Positions 50,471 to 59,025 of a stretch of 64,000 nucleotides of DNA are shown here, in pieces. The notes below the pieces were generated by a model. It saw only the letters and a program-made list of their open reading frames with translations, made no database searches and was not told the origin of the DNA. The stretch lies in NCBI RefSeq assembly GCF_029360645.1, contig NZ_JARDUA010000001.1:1426001-1490000 (forward strand), read 5' to 3'. Origin of the DNA: Pontibacter litorisediminis (GTDB lineage: Bacteria > Bacteroidota > Bacteroidia > Cytophagales > Hymenobacteraceae). Position 1 is the first letter of the stretch; the number at the start of each line of letters is the position of its first letter. The translations under genes and the position numbers were made by a program.

Positions 50471-51652
50471 TTACAGGGCTTTGTTATCTATCAAATAAAC
50501 TAGGGTGTTGTACTTCAACTTAGCTTTGTTCTTCCGGAGGGCTTTGCCTGCGGCGCGGGTGGTGGTTTGAGAAACCCTTTCCAGAATAGAATAAAGCACT
50601 TGGCTGGCATTGTCAGGTGAATCCTCAAAAGTAAATGAATGACCACTGCTCACATTCCCGGCAAGCTCTTTTGTAAAGTCCCGGAACTGCGAATCCGGGA
50701 CATACAGCCCCGCCAGGCCATCGTTGTCGTAGATACTTAGGTCTACCGGGATAATTTGATCCCCGTAGAGTATAGAGCGGATGGCTATCTCAATTCGTTG
50801 GGCACTAAAACCGGAAACCGTACCATACAGGTAACTGCCTTTCTTGATTTCATAGTCCCGGACATAGATGTCATCCAGCAAGCGAATCCTGATCCTGCCA
50901 CCTTGCATCACCTTCAACCCTTCGTCCAGAATAGCTTTGACAAAGGGCTCCTCACTGTCGGCTGTAATGGTATTGAAAAAGGCTCTATTCGTATTCCTGC
51001 TTTTGGTCACGGGTAACGGTGCCGGCTCTTGCTTTTCGGAAGCCGGTACTTTGGCCATTGGCGGCTGTGGCCCCCTACGAGAAGGCACAGGTTCCTCTCC
51101 TACCCGGCTCAGGCTGTCCATAAACATCATCTGCTCCCGGAACAGCCGCATCTCCGCTTCATATGCCGATTCAACTTTTCGCGTAGGTCGGGTTGACCGT
51201 CCAGGCACAGCGGCAGTAGCAGATGCATAGCGCTCTGAGCTGAGGCGCTGCCGCTGGCTTACCCGCTCCATAAACTCCTCCGGCTGCTGATCCGATAGGA
51301 TACGGTTATGGAGACTGTCGAGCATCCGCCGCTCCTCCTCCGTGTACACGCTGCCATAGGCAATGTCCCTGGGGTCTACCCTGTCCTCCCCGATTTCCTG
51401 CATGGCCGAGTAGTCGGTCCTATACTTAAACTCGTCCCGAAAAGCCGAGAACTTATCCTTTATTTCCCGCTTTCCGAGGCTCGCATCCGGAAGGGAGGTA
51501 TTAAGGGCTGTTGTCTCGGTAAGTTCCACTTTCGTTTGTGCGGCGGTGGCCGCCGGTGTCATGTCCAGCCACAGGTAATTAAGCAGGACAAGGAAAGGGA
51601 GTATGATGAGCGGGATGGCATACCTAGGATGCCGAAAGTTAATTCTCTTCAT
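50471..51652 (-). CDS. traM: Conjugative transposon protein TraM
   Basis: A 393-residue protein with one N-terminal transmembrane helix (about 11-30, AIPLIILPFLVLLNYLW). A long low-complexity, proline- and charge-rich periplasmic region carries residues about 60-220. A conserved C-terminal domain (about 225-393) contains VMQGGRIRIRLLDDIYVRDY, YLYGTVSGFSAQRIEIAI and DLSIYDNDGLAGLYVPDS. This resembles a VirB10-like channel component and the TraM C-terminal family. Its start overlaps the end of traL by 14 bases. Confidence 0.92.
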   Translation of the reverse strand: MKRINFRHPRYAIPLIILPFLVLLNYLWLDMTPAATAAQTKVELTETTALNTSLPDASLGKREIKDKFSAFRDEFKYRTDYSAMQEIGEDRVDPRDIAYGSVYTEEERRMLDSLHNRILSDQQPEEFMERVSQRQRLSSERYASATAAVPGRSTRPTRKVESAYEAEMRLFREQMMFMDSLSRVGEEPVPSRRGPQPPMAKVPASEKQEPAPLPVTKSRNTNRAFFNTITADSEEPFVKAILDEGLKVMQGGRIRIRLLDDIYVRDYEIKKGSYLYGTVSGFSAQRIEIAIRSILYGDQIIPVDLSIYDNDGLAGLYVPDSQFRDFTKELAGNVSSGHSFTFEDSPDNASQVLYSILERVSQTTTRAAGKALRKNKAKLKYNTLVYLIDNKAL

Positions 51653-52025
51653 GGATGATTCGGTTTAAACGCTGATCAATAGCTTTGAGAAAAACACCGT
51701 CTTGGGCACGCAGGCTGTCAGGATTCAGCTGCCTGGCTGTGTTATAGAGCTTTATCAGCTCCAGCATATCTGCGGTAGTCGACCTGCCTATAGTCATCTT
51801 GTCGCCAGAAGTATCAAGCTGCCTGTACAGCTTGCCAGCCGACACCGCATAGGTTCCTTGGTGCAGGTGCCGGACGACTATTAGCCCTATGACAGCCACA
51901 GACAGTAAAACCAGCATGGCCAGCACCACTGCTTTAGGATTCGAGGCACAGTAGTCCCTGGCACTTTCCTTGAGGGATGAAAGCCATTGCTTTATGTTAC
52001 CGCTAAAAGGATTTCTTTTCGACAT
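51639..52025 (-). CDS. traL: TraL-like membrane protein
   Basis: A 128-residue protein with a cytoplasmic basic N-terminus, one transmembrane helix (about 33-52, AVVLAMLVLLSVAVIGLIVV) and a helical periplasmic tail. Sequence motifs alone give little; position between TraK and TraM and overlaps with both (23 and 14 bases) indicate the TraL slot of Bacteroidetes conjugation operons. Its role in the channel is not established. Confidence 0.7.
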   Translation of the reverse strand: MSKRNPFSGNIKQWLSSLKESARDYCASNPKAVVLAMLVLLSVAVIGLIVVRHLHQGTYAVSAGKLYRQLDTSGDKMTIGRSTTADMLELIKLYNTARQLNPDSLRAQDGVFLKAIDQRLNRIIHEEN

Positions 52026-52611
52026 ACTCCAAGTCCTTGTTCATGACCGTTTTCCAGTTTTTTATCAAAAGTCCATGGGGGTTGTTGGCTGTGCGCGGCA
52101 CTTCCTCAAGATCCCCCTCTGTGACAAGAAGCCTTTTCATCACAGAGGTCTCCCGCTCAATGCGCTGTGTGGCGTAGTAGGTAAAGTGCCTGTTTTCGTC
52201 CACTTTAACGCTATCGGTTTTGATCGTCAAAACCGCAGAACTAGCCAGTATCTGGTTGTAATAGCCCTTCTCCTTCAAGTTGTTGTATTGCGCCAGCCCG
52301 GATTCATCCACTAGGTACATGGCCTTGGAGATGTTGTTCTTGATGTAGGCGTCATCTGGAGGTAACGTGAAGAATAGCAGGTGAAACATGTTCACGTGCG
52401 ACTTGTACTCTACTGTCCGGTTTACCCCCAGCTCGGTCTGCTCCACCAAGAGCGGCACCGAGTGGTCGATCACATAGATCTTCTTCCGCTGCTCCTCGGC
52501 ATAACGAAAGGCAAAGGCGCAAACTGTACCTACTATAATGATGGAGGATATAAAGCTGCCGATACTCACGGCAAATGCCAGCTTCATTTTCTTTTCGAGG
52601 TTGTTTATCAT
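52003..52611 (-). CDS. traK: Conjugative transposon protein TraK (VirB8-like)
   Basis: A 202-residue protein starting MINNLEKKMKLAFAVSIGSF, with a transmembrane helix (about 11-33). The periplasmic domain contains RTVEYKSHVNMFHLLFFTLPPDD, typical of TraK, and TYYATQRIERETSVMKRLLVTEGDLEEVPRT-like strands near the C-terminus. VirB8-like proteins nucleate channel assembly at the inner membrane. It lies 17 bases after traJ and overlaps traL by 23 bases. Confidence 0.93.
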   Translation of the reverse strand: MINNLEKKMKLAFAVSIGSFISSIIIVGTVCAFAFRYAEEQRKKIYVIDHSVPLLVEQTELGVNRTVEYKSHVNMFHLLFFTLPPDDAYIKNNISKAMYLVDESGLAQYNNLKEKGYYNQILASSAVLTIKTDSVKVDENRHFTYYATQRIERETSVMKRLLVTEGDLEEVPRTANNPHGLLIKNWKTVMNKDLEYVEKKSF

Positions 52612-52628
52612 AGCAAGCGCTTTTTAGT

Positions 52629-53624
52629 TTATTTTAAAATTCCTCCGGCCGCCTTCGCAGCTCCTCCTGCCATTGTACCAATGGCATTACCCACACCCGT
52701 GGTGTGCACGATCCAGGTGGAAATAATAGGAATGGTCAGCAAGGCCAATCCTCCCACAATCAAGGAAACGATGTAGAAACTAATGCCGCCCGAGGGGAAG
52801 GAAACGTAGGCAATGAACATCTCTTCGTTGCCCAATACTGCCTTCAGGATATCTATTTCCTTCATCAACCCATACTTGACCAGCACAAAGGCAATGGACA
52901 TAACGATATAGCCCAGTCCCGAGTACAGCCCTACAGAAATATAGCGGGCAATCCAGGTCAGGTAGGAGTCTCGAAAGCCCGGCAGCACGCTAAGGGCAAA
53001 GGAGAAGGGGCCCAGGATCACCAGAATGCCTGCAAAGATGATCTGCAGGAAATAGATAATGTAGGAGCATACCTGAAAGATGCTGATCACCATCCACTCC
53101 ACCACCATCATCGCCGTAAAGTGTAGCTTGGCCATCAGCATCAGGTAATACCCTTTCATTTTGTTAAACAGGGGCTGCAGGTCAATCCCCATGGTTTCGT
53201 ACCAGCTCGCGTCACTGGCCTCACTCTCAATCCGCTCAAACTCGGCGCTGCTCTCAGAGAGCTTTCGAGCCACACTGTCCACCAGCGCGAGGCGTTCCCG
53301 GTGCAAATCCTCCACTTGGTCTACCTGTGCGCCGTACATGCCTTTTGCCTGATCATTGACTAGCTGCAGCGGCAGGTTCACAGCGTCGATAAACCCTGGC
53401 CAGAAAACAATCACCAGTGTCAGGGCGAAAGGGCGCAGCAAAGGCATGATGCGAAGCGTTTCATCCCCGGCCATCATTTTGTAAGCCTCTAGGCCGAAGT
53501 ACAGCAACATGCTGATGGCGCAAAGGGCCTGCGCATCATACAGAAAAACACTCACCAAATCCTGTATATTGAGAAAGAGCCCGTCGAACAGGTCAAATAC
53601 GGCTTTATCGATCAATTCACGCAT
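52629..53624 (-). CDS. traJ: Conjugative transposon protein TraJ (VirB6-like)
   Basis: A 331-residue polytopic inner-membrane protein. Hydrophobic helices lie near residues 30-46, 63-80, 150-200 and 225-315. ALCAISMLLYFGLEAYKMMAGDE and the loop RPFALTLVIVFWPGFIDAV are typical of TraJ. Family members form the inner-membrane platform of the transfer channel. It starts 4 bases after the preceding gene's stop. The C-terminus is glycine/alanine-rich (NAIGTMAGGAAKAAGG). Confidence 0.9.
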   Translation of the reverse strand: MRELIDKAVFDLFDGLFLNIQDLVSVFLYDAQALCAISMLLYFGLEAYKMMAGDETLRIMPLLRPFALTLVIVFWPGFIDAVNLPLQLVNDQAKGMYGAQVDQVEDLHRERLALVDSVARKLSESSAEFERIESEASDASWYETMGIDLQPLFNKMKGYYLMLMAKLHFTAMMVVEWMVISIFQVCSYIIYFLQIIFAGILVILGPFSFALSVLPGFRDSYLTWIARYISVGLYSGLGYIVMSIAFVLVKYGLMKEIDILKAVLGNEEMFIAYVSFPSGGISFYIVSLIVGGLALLTIPIISTWIVHTTGVGNAIGTMAGGAAKAAGGILK

Positions 53625-53628
53625 GGCA

Positions 53629-54252
53629 TCAGTCGGTTAAGTCCTGACTCGTTTTAAAGAGAGAGATGAGCCGCCTGAAATCATTCCTCAAGGCCGTAAG
53701 CTCCCCGATGTATACCCGCAGCTGCTCCCCTTTTTTGGCATCGTCCAGGTAAGCGTCCAGGATGATCCCGATGTCGGCGTTGATTCTATCCCGCTCGGCA
53801 TGGATGGCCAAAATATAATCTGTCTGCACCCCGGCCTGCACCGCCTCGGCATTCATTCCCAATAGGGCAGTGTTGAGTTCATCGATCTTCTTTTTATACA
53901 ACAGGTGGTAGCCTTTATTCAGGGACCTGTCGGCAAACTTGAACATCTCCTGCTCATATACCTGGCTTACAGCTTCCTCCTGCGCCTGGGCCTTCATCCT
54001 GTTCTGGCTCAGCAAAGCCATGGTAGGCGCAAGCTGCAGCATGTTCCGCCTGTCAGGTCCTTTCCTGTACTTATTATGGAAAAGAATAAAGTACAATTTC
54101 GGGTTGAACTTTCCCCAACGGGTAACAACCTCCCGCTCCAGCTGGTACCTTGTGTTTTTACTGTTAACTGGCTGCACGCCCTGCCCCAGGGCATCTGTGA
54201 AGAGTATAGGAAGCAGGGCCAGGCATAAAGTGGGTACAAATATAGAATTCAT
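53629..54252 (-). CDS. Exported conjugation-operon protein of unclear family
   Basis: A 207-residue protein with a signal peptide (MNSIFVPTLCLALLPILFTD, cleaved near ALGQG). The mature part is almost wholly helical, with charged heptad-like stretches (NRMKAQAQEEAVSQVYEQEM and AYLDDAKKGEQLRVYIGEL). A phrase KFNPKLYFILFHNKYRKGPD near residue 48 may be a family signature. Position just upstream of traJ and helical character suggest a VirB5-like periplasmic or pilus-associated role, but the homology is unconfirmed. Confidence 0.75.
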   Translation of the reverse strand: MNSIFVPTLCLALLPILFTDALGQGVQPVNSKNTRYQLEREVVTRWGKFNPKLYFILFHNKYRKGPDRRNMLQLAPTMALLSQNRMKAQAQEEAVSQVYEQEMFKFADRSLNKGYHLLYKKKIDELNTALLGMNAEAVQAGVQTDYILAIHAERDRINADIGIILDAYLDDAKKGEQLRVYIGELTALRNDFRRLISLFKTSQDLTD

Positions 54253-54267
54253 AGCAATAGAGATAAT

Positions 54268-54939
54268 TTACTTCTTGATTGCCTTGTACTCATCCTTCAG
54301 GGAGCGGATGATCGCCTGGCTGTTGTTAGGGTAGGCAAGTCCCATCGGGTTCATGGTCTTCAAAAGCCCCGCGTACTTGGCCACACGCATCTTGCGGGTA
54401 ATGGAATAGGCCAGGCCCCGCATCACTCGCAGCTCGTCCACCACATGGCGGATCAGGGTGAGCCTGTCGGCGTTGTTCATCAGGTTCACATCCGTGCCGA
54501 TGACAGCCACCTGGTAGATATAGGTAAACAGGTCAGATGTCCGGTTGAGCAGCTCCAGTTCTGTCTTGGCAGCGATCAAAAGCAGCTCGTTATCACCGCG
54601 CGCCAGTTCCATCATTTGGTTTTGGTAGCGGCCTATGTCTGCGGCAATTTGGGAGGCGTAAATAATGTTTTTACTCTGCCCGATAATGGATTGCACGGAT
54701 TTAAGGGAGTTGTACATCTTTTCCTCCAGCTCCTTGATCTGCGTCATCTTTAGGCTGATGGTCGTCTGCAGGGCCGCGATCTTTCCTTCGTTTTCCTTGA
54801 TGTCGTTTAAGGCCGCCTGCTGGGCCGTGTGGTTCACAACAAGTGTGGAGACCACCGCCGGGTCAAAAACAACCTGCTGGGCTAGTACATGACCTATTAC
54901 CAGGCTCATGAAGCTAAGCGTGTAGAGGTACTTTCTCAT
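54268..54939 (-). CDS. TraI-like exported protein (VirB5-like)
   Basis: A 223-residue protein. ATG at 54939 (MRKYLYTLSFMSLVIGHVLA) gives a clear signal peptide; the in-frame extension to 55008 would bury it. The mature part begins QQVVFDPAVVSTLVVNHTAQ, comparable to the VVTDPTHL-like start of Bacteroidetes TraI proteins. A coiled-coil stretch follows (KENEGKIAALQTTISLKMTQ). The C-terminal half is helical. Its start overlaps the traG end by 26 bases. Assignment to the TraI slot rests on position and this weak motif. Confidence 0.72.
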   Translation of the reverse strand: MRKYLYTLSFMSLVIGHVLAQQVVFDPAVVSTLVVNHTAQQAALNDIKENEGKIAALQTTISLKMTQIKELEEKMYNSLKSVQSIIGQSKNIIYASQIAADIGRYQNQMMELARGDNELLLIAAKTELELLNRTSDLFTYIYQVAVIGTDVNLMNNADRLTLIRHVVDELRVMRGLAYSITRKMRVAKYAGLLKTMNPMGLAYPNNSQAIIRSLKDEYKAIKK

Positions 54940-57370
54940 AACTGCGTTGCAAAACCAGGTGAACAAACTCATGTAGCTTGAGCCCTGAGGCCCTAAAGTC
55001 AGCGACAAACCTTTCCAAGGCCTCTATGTAATTTCCATACTTGCTCAGGTACACGTGCATGGCCTCTTTTTCCTGGCGCTCGGTGGTAAAGGTCATGTAC
55101 TCTTCCAGCGATACCTCCACGCCGTACACCTCACCGGTGGCCCCGCGCTTGATGTAGACTTCCTTGAAGCGGCCCCGCCCGGCTTTGTTGTCGAGGCTGT
55201 TGATGGTAAATATCTTTTTGCGCTCCACCTCATTGAGGGAGAGCAGCGCGGCGATCTCATCGAAATTGTCGCGGAACTTGGTCTGGTCCAAAAGGCAGAT
55301 GGTATCGGAGTTGTTGATGATAGAGTTCTTAACCACAACATTGCCGATGATATCATCCAGCTCCTGTGTCACGACCACGGCCTCCCCCCAGAATTTGCGG
55401 ACCGTTTTATAGACGTAGAGGATATAGCCGGCCATCAGTGGAGAGGCAATGGCCTTCCAGGCCTCCTCGATGATGAGCGCCTTACGGTTCTTCTTGTGGC
55501 GCATCTTCTGAAGGAACACATCCATAATGATCAGGGTGGTGATCGGGAAAAGTACCTTATGCTCCTTGACGGCATCAATTTCGAAAACAATAAAGGGCTC
55601 GTCAAACAGGGTAGTATCCATTTCGTTGTTCAGGATCTGCCCATACGCCTCCCCTTTGCAGAACTTCTTAAGGATAAAGCGGTAGCTTGTCAGGTCAAAG
55701 TCAATAGCCTCTTTTTGCGTAATTTCGTCGATCTTTCTGATGGAGAAGTCATAAAAGGACTGGAAGGAAAGGTAGCTGCTCTCCAAGCCGTTTTCAAAGT
55801 AGTGCTGGTAATAGGAAGTGATAACGGAAGAGAGGACGCTGTCCTCAATTTGGCTGACAGTGCCCTCGGCACCTTTCCAGAGCAGGCCCACCAATGATTT
55901 GAGAAACTCCCGCTTCTCCTCGTTGAATTCGGCGGCAGAGATCCGGAAGGGGTTCATGGTGATCGGCTGCTCCTCGGAGTAGGTAATGTAGCGGCCCCTG
56001 TAGTAGGCACACAGGCCGGAGTAACTATGTCCGGTATCCACCAGGATAACATCTGTGTGCTGCAGGGCATACTGCCGGATCAGGTGGTTCATGAAAAACG
56101 ACTTCCCCGCTCCCGAGGGTCCAAGCACGAACTTGTTACGGTTGTTCATCCGGCCTGAGAAGACGGGCGCATCACTCGTGTCAATCGTAATGGGTATCCC
56201 CTGCCGGTCCGTGAAGTAAACCTGAAAAGCGGATGGCTCGTTTTGGGGCAGGCGCTCTTTAAAAAGCAGGCATAAGGCCGCATCTGAGGTCGTCATAAAC
56301 TTGTCATACCCTTTCAACTCTGACACATTTCCCGGCAGCGCGCAACGGAACAGCTCAAGCTGGTTGTAGGCGTTTTGGGAAGGGATAATGCCAATGGAAA
56401 ACAAGGCACTTTCCAGGAAGTTGACAGCACGGTCCAGCTTCTTTTCTTTTCCTGACAGCAGCACGCTGTAATGCCCGTACACAAGCAGCTGGTTATCCTT
56501 GGCGACGGCCGCCAGAACCAGGTCAATATCCTGCACACTCAGATCATTGGCCGGGTCAGGTATGGAGAGGTGCTTCTTTCTTTTGGCCTGCAGCCTGGCC
56601 AGCTCCTGGCGCTGCTCAGGGATCTGGATCACCTGGTTATACACCAGGCAGTCACATTCTGGCACCAGGTATAAAAAATGCAGCAGGTCCGCCGGTAGCT
56701 TATCCCCGTGGGGAAGCGTTGACACCGGGCTGAGGCTGGAAGGAAGGTTTACTTCATCTATATCCACTAGACTCAGGCTCCTGATTACTTTTTCGCCCAT
56801 ACGCAGGCGCTCACCGGATACCTGGAAGTTCGTAAGCGCGTAAGCCTGGTCTGAGAAGTTGAAGGCGAGCATGCGCGAAATAAACCCCCATATCTCCCGC
56901 TCCCTTAAGGCCCGCGGCTGGAAGGACTTGTGTTCCAGGATGTCGAGTGCTTTGGTGATGTTTCGCTCGAAGGCGGCAAAGTCCCTGGCATCATAGGTAA
57001 AGAAATGCGAGCGGTGCACTTCCCTTGTGACGGTCAGGTAGGTGCTCCCCTCCTGGTACGCCCTGCCCGCAAATGTCTCCTGGAACCGCTGGCTCAGGAA
57101 ATCATCAGCCTGTCGGGGCTTGTAGCGCTTTCGGGTTAATACGTCTGTTTTCTGAAGGGTATAGCCCGGGCCCAGTACCTTTACCAGGCTGGCAAAGGCC
57201 TTATGGAAGTCCGCGTATGCCTTTGCATCGGCACAGTACTGCAACACTGGGTTGTGGAGCTGGATGATGACCGAGTAGTCACCGCATGCATGGTATAAAA
57301 TGTCATACGCATGGTGGCCGATACCGATGTAAGGAAGGCCAAATCGTTGTTTCTTCATAGTAAGCCTCAT
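54914..57370 (-). CDS. traG: Conjugation ATPase TraG (VirB4-like)
   Basis: An 818-residue ATPase that powers assembly and substrate transfer. Walker A is LGPSGAGKSFFMNHL near residue 417, and Walker B lies in RKALIIEEAWKAIASPLM. VVVTQELDDIIGNVVVKNSI and the YVKTV-like segment YILYVYKTVRKFWGE are typical of Bacteroidetes TraG. The N-terminal third contains the VirB4 accessory domain (LPYIGIGHHAYDI, VLTRKRYKPRQADDFL). ATG at 57370 or 57358 may start it. It lies 3 bases after traF. Confidence 0.95.
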   Translation of the reverse strand: MRLTMKKQRFGLPYIGIGHHAYDILYHACGDYSVIIQLHNPVLQYCADAKAYADFHKAFASLVKVLGPGYTLQKTDVLTRKRYKPRQADDFLSQRFQETFAGRAYQEGSTYLTVTREVHRSHFFTYDARDFAAFERNITKALDILEHKSFQPRALREREIWGFISRMLAFNFSDQAYALTNFQVSGERLRMGEKVIRSLSLVDIDEVNLPSSLSPVSTLPHGDKLPADLLHFLYLVPECDCLVYNQVIQIPEQRQELARLQAKRKKHLSIPDPANDLSVQDIDLVLAAVAKDNQLLVYGHYSVLLSGKEKKLDRAVNFLESALFSIGIIPSQNAYNQLELFRCALPGNVSELKGYDKFMTTSDAALCLLFKERLPQNEPSAFQVYFTDRQGIPITIDTSDAPVFSGRMNNRNKFVLGPSGAGKSFFMNHLIRQYALQHTDVILVDTGHSYSGLCAYYRGRYITYSEEQPITMNPFRISAAEFNEEKREFLKSLVGLLWKGAEGTVSQIEDSVLSSVITSYYQHYFENGLESSYLSFQSFYDFSIRKIDEITQKEAIDFDLTSYRFILKKFCKGEAYGQILNNEMDTTLFDEPFIVFEIDAVKEHKVLFPITTLIIMDVFLQKMRHKKNRKALIIEEAWKAIASPLMAGYILYVYKTVRKFWGEAVVVTQELDDIIGNVVVKNSIINNSDTICLLDQTKFRDNFDEIAALLSLNEVERKKIFTINSLDNKAGRGRFKEVYIKRGATGEVYGVEVSLEEYMTFTTERQEKEAMHVYLSKYGNYIEALERFVADFRASGLKLHEFVHLVLQRSYEKVPLHA

Positions 57371-57373
57371 GGT

Positions 57374-57703
57374 TTAGGTAGGAGAAATTGTTTTGCTCGC
57401 CACCACTGGCGAAGGACGCCGCCACTGGGTGGGCATGATGTATATTCCGCTGGACCGGGTCTTCTGGTGCAGGCCCTTTTTCTGCTGCATGGCTGTAAAG
57501 CACAGGCAGCCGCCGGTGATCACCAGCAGGGCCAGTAGCCCGCAAAAGAAGTTGACCGCCACCGACAGGACCACGGCTGCCAGGAAGCCGGAGGCAACAC
57601 AGCTTAGTCCCCAATAGATGTACCGGCCTTTCAAGGACTTGAAGACAAGGGGCTTCTGCAGCCCCTTGTACACCTCAAACCCAGCATTCGCTGCCGTGTC
57701 CAT
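57374..57703 (-). CDS. traF: Conjugative transposon protein TraF (DUF4133)
   Basis: A 109-residue small membrane protein with the DUF4133 signature YKGLQKPLVFKSLKGRYIYW. Two hydrophobic helices lie near residues 31-52 and 54-70. TraF precedes TraG in Bacteroidetes operons and resembles VirB3. The C-terminus is basic and low in complexity. It starts 2 bases after the traE stop. Confidence 0.93.
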   Translation of the reverse strand: MDTAANAGFEVYKGLQKPLVFKSLKGRYIYWGLSCVASGFLAAVVLSVAVNFFCGLLALLVITGGCLCFTAMQQKKGLHQKTRSSGIYIMPTQWRRPSPVVASKTISPT

Positions 57704-57705
57704 GG

Positions 57706-57999
57706 CTACACCCCAAAGAAGGCTTTAATCACCACGCCCACCACCATCAGAAACACGCAGGACCCCATCCATCCCATCACGGCCTTCTGGGTATCCTGAT
57801 CTCCAGAATTCCATTTGATGTAGACCCTGACGCCTCCTATCAGGCCCACGATGGCCCCGATGATCAGAATCAGGTTGCCTACCGGGTCTATGTAGGTCTG
57901 CAGCTCAGAGGCGCCGGCATCTATGCCGGTGGCCCCTTGTCCGAAGACCGGGGCGGCGGCGAGCACCGCCAGGACAAGAAGGATAGCTAACTTTTTCAT
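57706..57999 (-). CDS. traE: Conjugative transposon protein TraE (DUF4134)
   Basis: A 97-residue protein with a signal-peptide-like N-terminus (MKKLAILLVLAVLAAAPVFG) and the DUF4134 region YIDPVGNLILIIGAIVGLIG followed by VRVYIKWNSGDQDTQKAVMG. Two hydrophobic helices suggest a VirB2/pilin-like or small channel component. It lies 92 bases downstream of a small membrane protein gene, which may belong to the same transcript. Confidence 0.93.
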   Translation of the reverse strand: MKKLAILLVLAVLAAAPVFGQGATGIDAGASELQTYIDPVGNLILIIGAIVGLIGGVRVYIKWNSGDQDTQKAVMGWMGSCVFLMVVGVVIKAFFGV

Positions 58000-58091
58000 G
58001 TGCTAAAGGATTTTATGGTTTGACATTGGGTATGGCTTGCCTGGTGGCTCCCTCCCTGCAGGAAAGGGAGAGGAATTCCTTTTTTAAAGGA

Positions 58092-58286
58092 TCAGGAGGA
58101 GTGCTCCTCCTGCCTGTCATGCTCTCCCGGGTCAGGCCCTGGAGACACTGGCAGGGTATAGCTGGTGACAGTGTCGGGGGCCTCTTCGCTGCCCTTGCGC
58201 CTGCCGTACAACTCAAAGAGGACAAGGCCTGTGTAGTAGGCCGCGTACAGGGCCGTGCTTGTTAGCAAAAAAGTATTCCAGCTCAT
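58092..58286 (-). CDS. Small single-span membrane protein at the head of the tra operon
   Basis: A 64-residue protein: a hydrophobic N-terminal helix (SWNTFLLTSTALYAAYYTGL), then FELYGRRKG, and a polar proline- and serine-rich tail. The operon position, before traE and just after the divergent promoter region, is where small TraC/TraD-type genes lie in larger Bacteroidetes elements, but no such family could be recognised. The start is the first ATG. It is probably real because reading frame, spacing and strand all fit the operon. Confidence 0.6.
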   Translation of the reverse strand: MSWNTFLLTSTALYAAYYTGLVLFELYGRRKGSEEAPDTVTSYTLPVSPGPDPGEHDRQEEHSS

Positions 58287-58641
58287 GGTGTCCTGGCGTT
58301 AGTGGTTCCTGCCGATCGCCTCGTGCCCTACCGGCCTGCGATGCGTTGGTGGAATGTACTGGCAAACTTTTTTTGTGAGCACGCCAACTTGATGAACAGC
58401 AGTTTACTTGTGATGAAAATGGGGGTGTCTTTAGATGTACCGTGTATGGGCAAATCAAATACAGCAGCAGCGGGAATTAGCGGGACATCCTTTCCCGGGC
58501 CGGTCCCGTTTAGAGCCGAAAAAGGGTCCACAGCAGCTCTTCTGACAGGCAGGCAGCCCGGTTACCCGGCAGGGGGACGAACGGCCTCCCAGGCTCTGAT
58601 GGACCTGCCAACACTATTATCCACACAAACCACACAGGCTC
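58287..58641. promoter_or_regulatory. Divergent tra/mob control region and candidate oriT
   Basis: This 355-base spacer separates the divergent tra and mob operons and should contain their promoters. CGGGAC (58481-58486) and GTCCCG (58503-58508) form an inverted repeat 17 bases apart. The transfer origin of related elements is usually just before the mob genes, so this is the best oriT candidate. No TANNTTTG box was seen on either strand. Confidence 0.4.
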
Positions 58642-59025
58642 ATGAAAAAAGAAGCGCGCCAGAACCAAAAGCAGGGAAAGCCCTGGAAACCTGTCTCCCG
58701 CGTACACGGAAAGCTGGCCAAGACGTGTTTAACCGAGACCGAGAAACTGCTGTTGAAGGCAAAGGCCAGGGCAGCGGGCATGTCGGAGTCGCAGTGGCTG
58801 CGGGCGGCCGTCAAGCAACGGACGGTCGTGGCCAGGCTCACGCCCGGGGAAGCAGTCTTTGTGCGGCACCTTACCTGTCTCCACAACTACGTGAACCTGA
58901 TCCGGCAGCAAGCTACCCGGCAGGGCCTCACTACGCTGGAGCGCGCCTGCCAGGGGGCCGAAGAAGAAATGGATCACCTCCTTAGCTACCTGGACTGCGA
59001 TGATCGGGAAAGTAAGCATGAGTAA
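58642..59025 (+). CDS. MobC-like relaxosome accessory protein (MobA of Bacteroidetes elements)
   Basis: A 127-residue basic protein. KTCLTETEKLLLKAKARAAG followed by MSESQWLRAAVKQRTVV is a ribbon-helix-helix-like DNA-binding region, and LTCLHNYVNLIRQQATRQGL with the following helix matches the bacterial mobilisation MobC domain. It should bind oriT and help the relaxase nick one strand. Its stop lies 26 bases inside the relaxase gene, showing translational coupling. Confidence 0.87.
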   Translation: MKKEARQNQKQGKPWKPVSRVHGKLAKTCLTETEKLLLKAKARAAGMSESQWLRAAVKQRTVVARLTPGEAVFVRHLTCLHNYVNLIRQQATRQGLTTLERACQGAEEEMDHLLSYLDCDDRESKHE

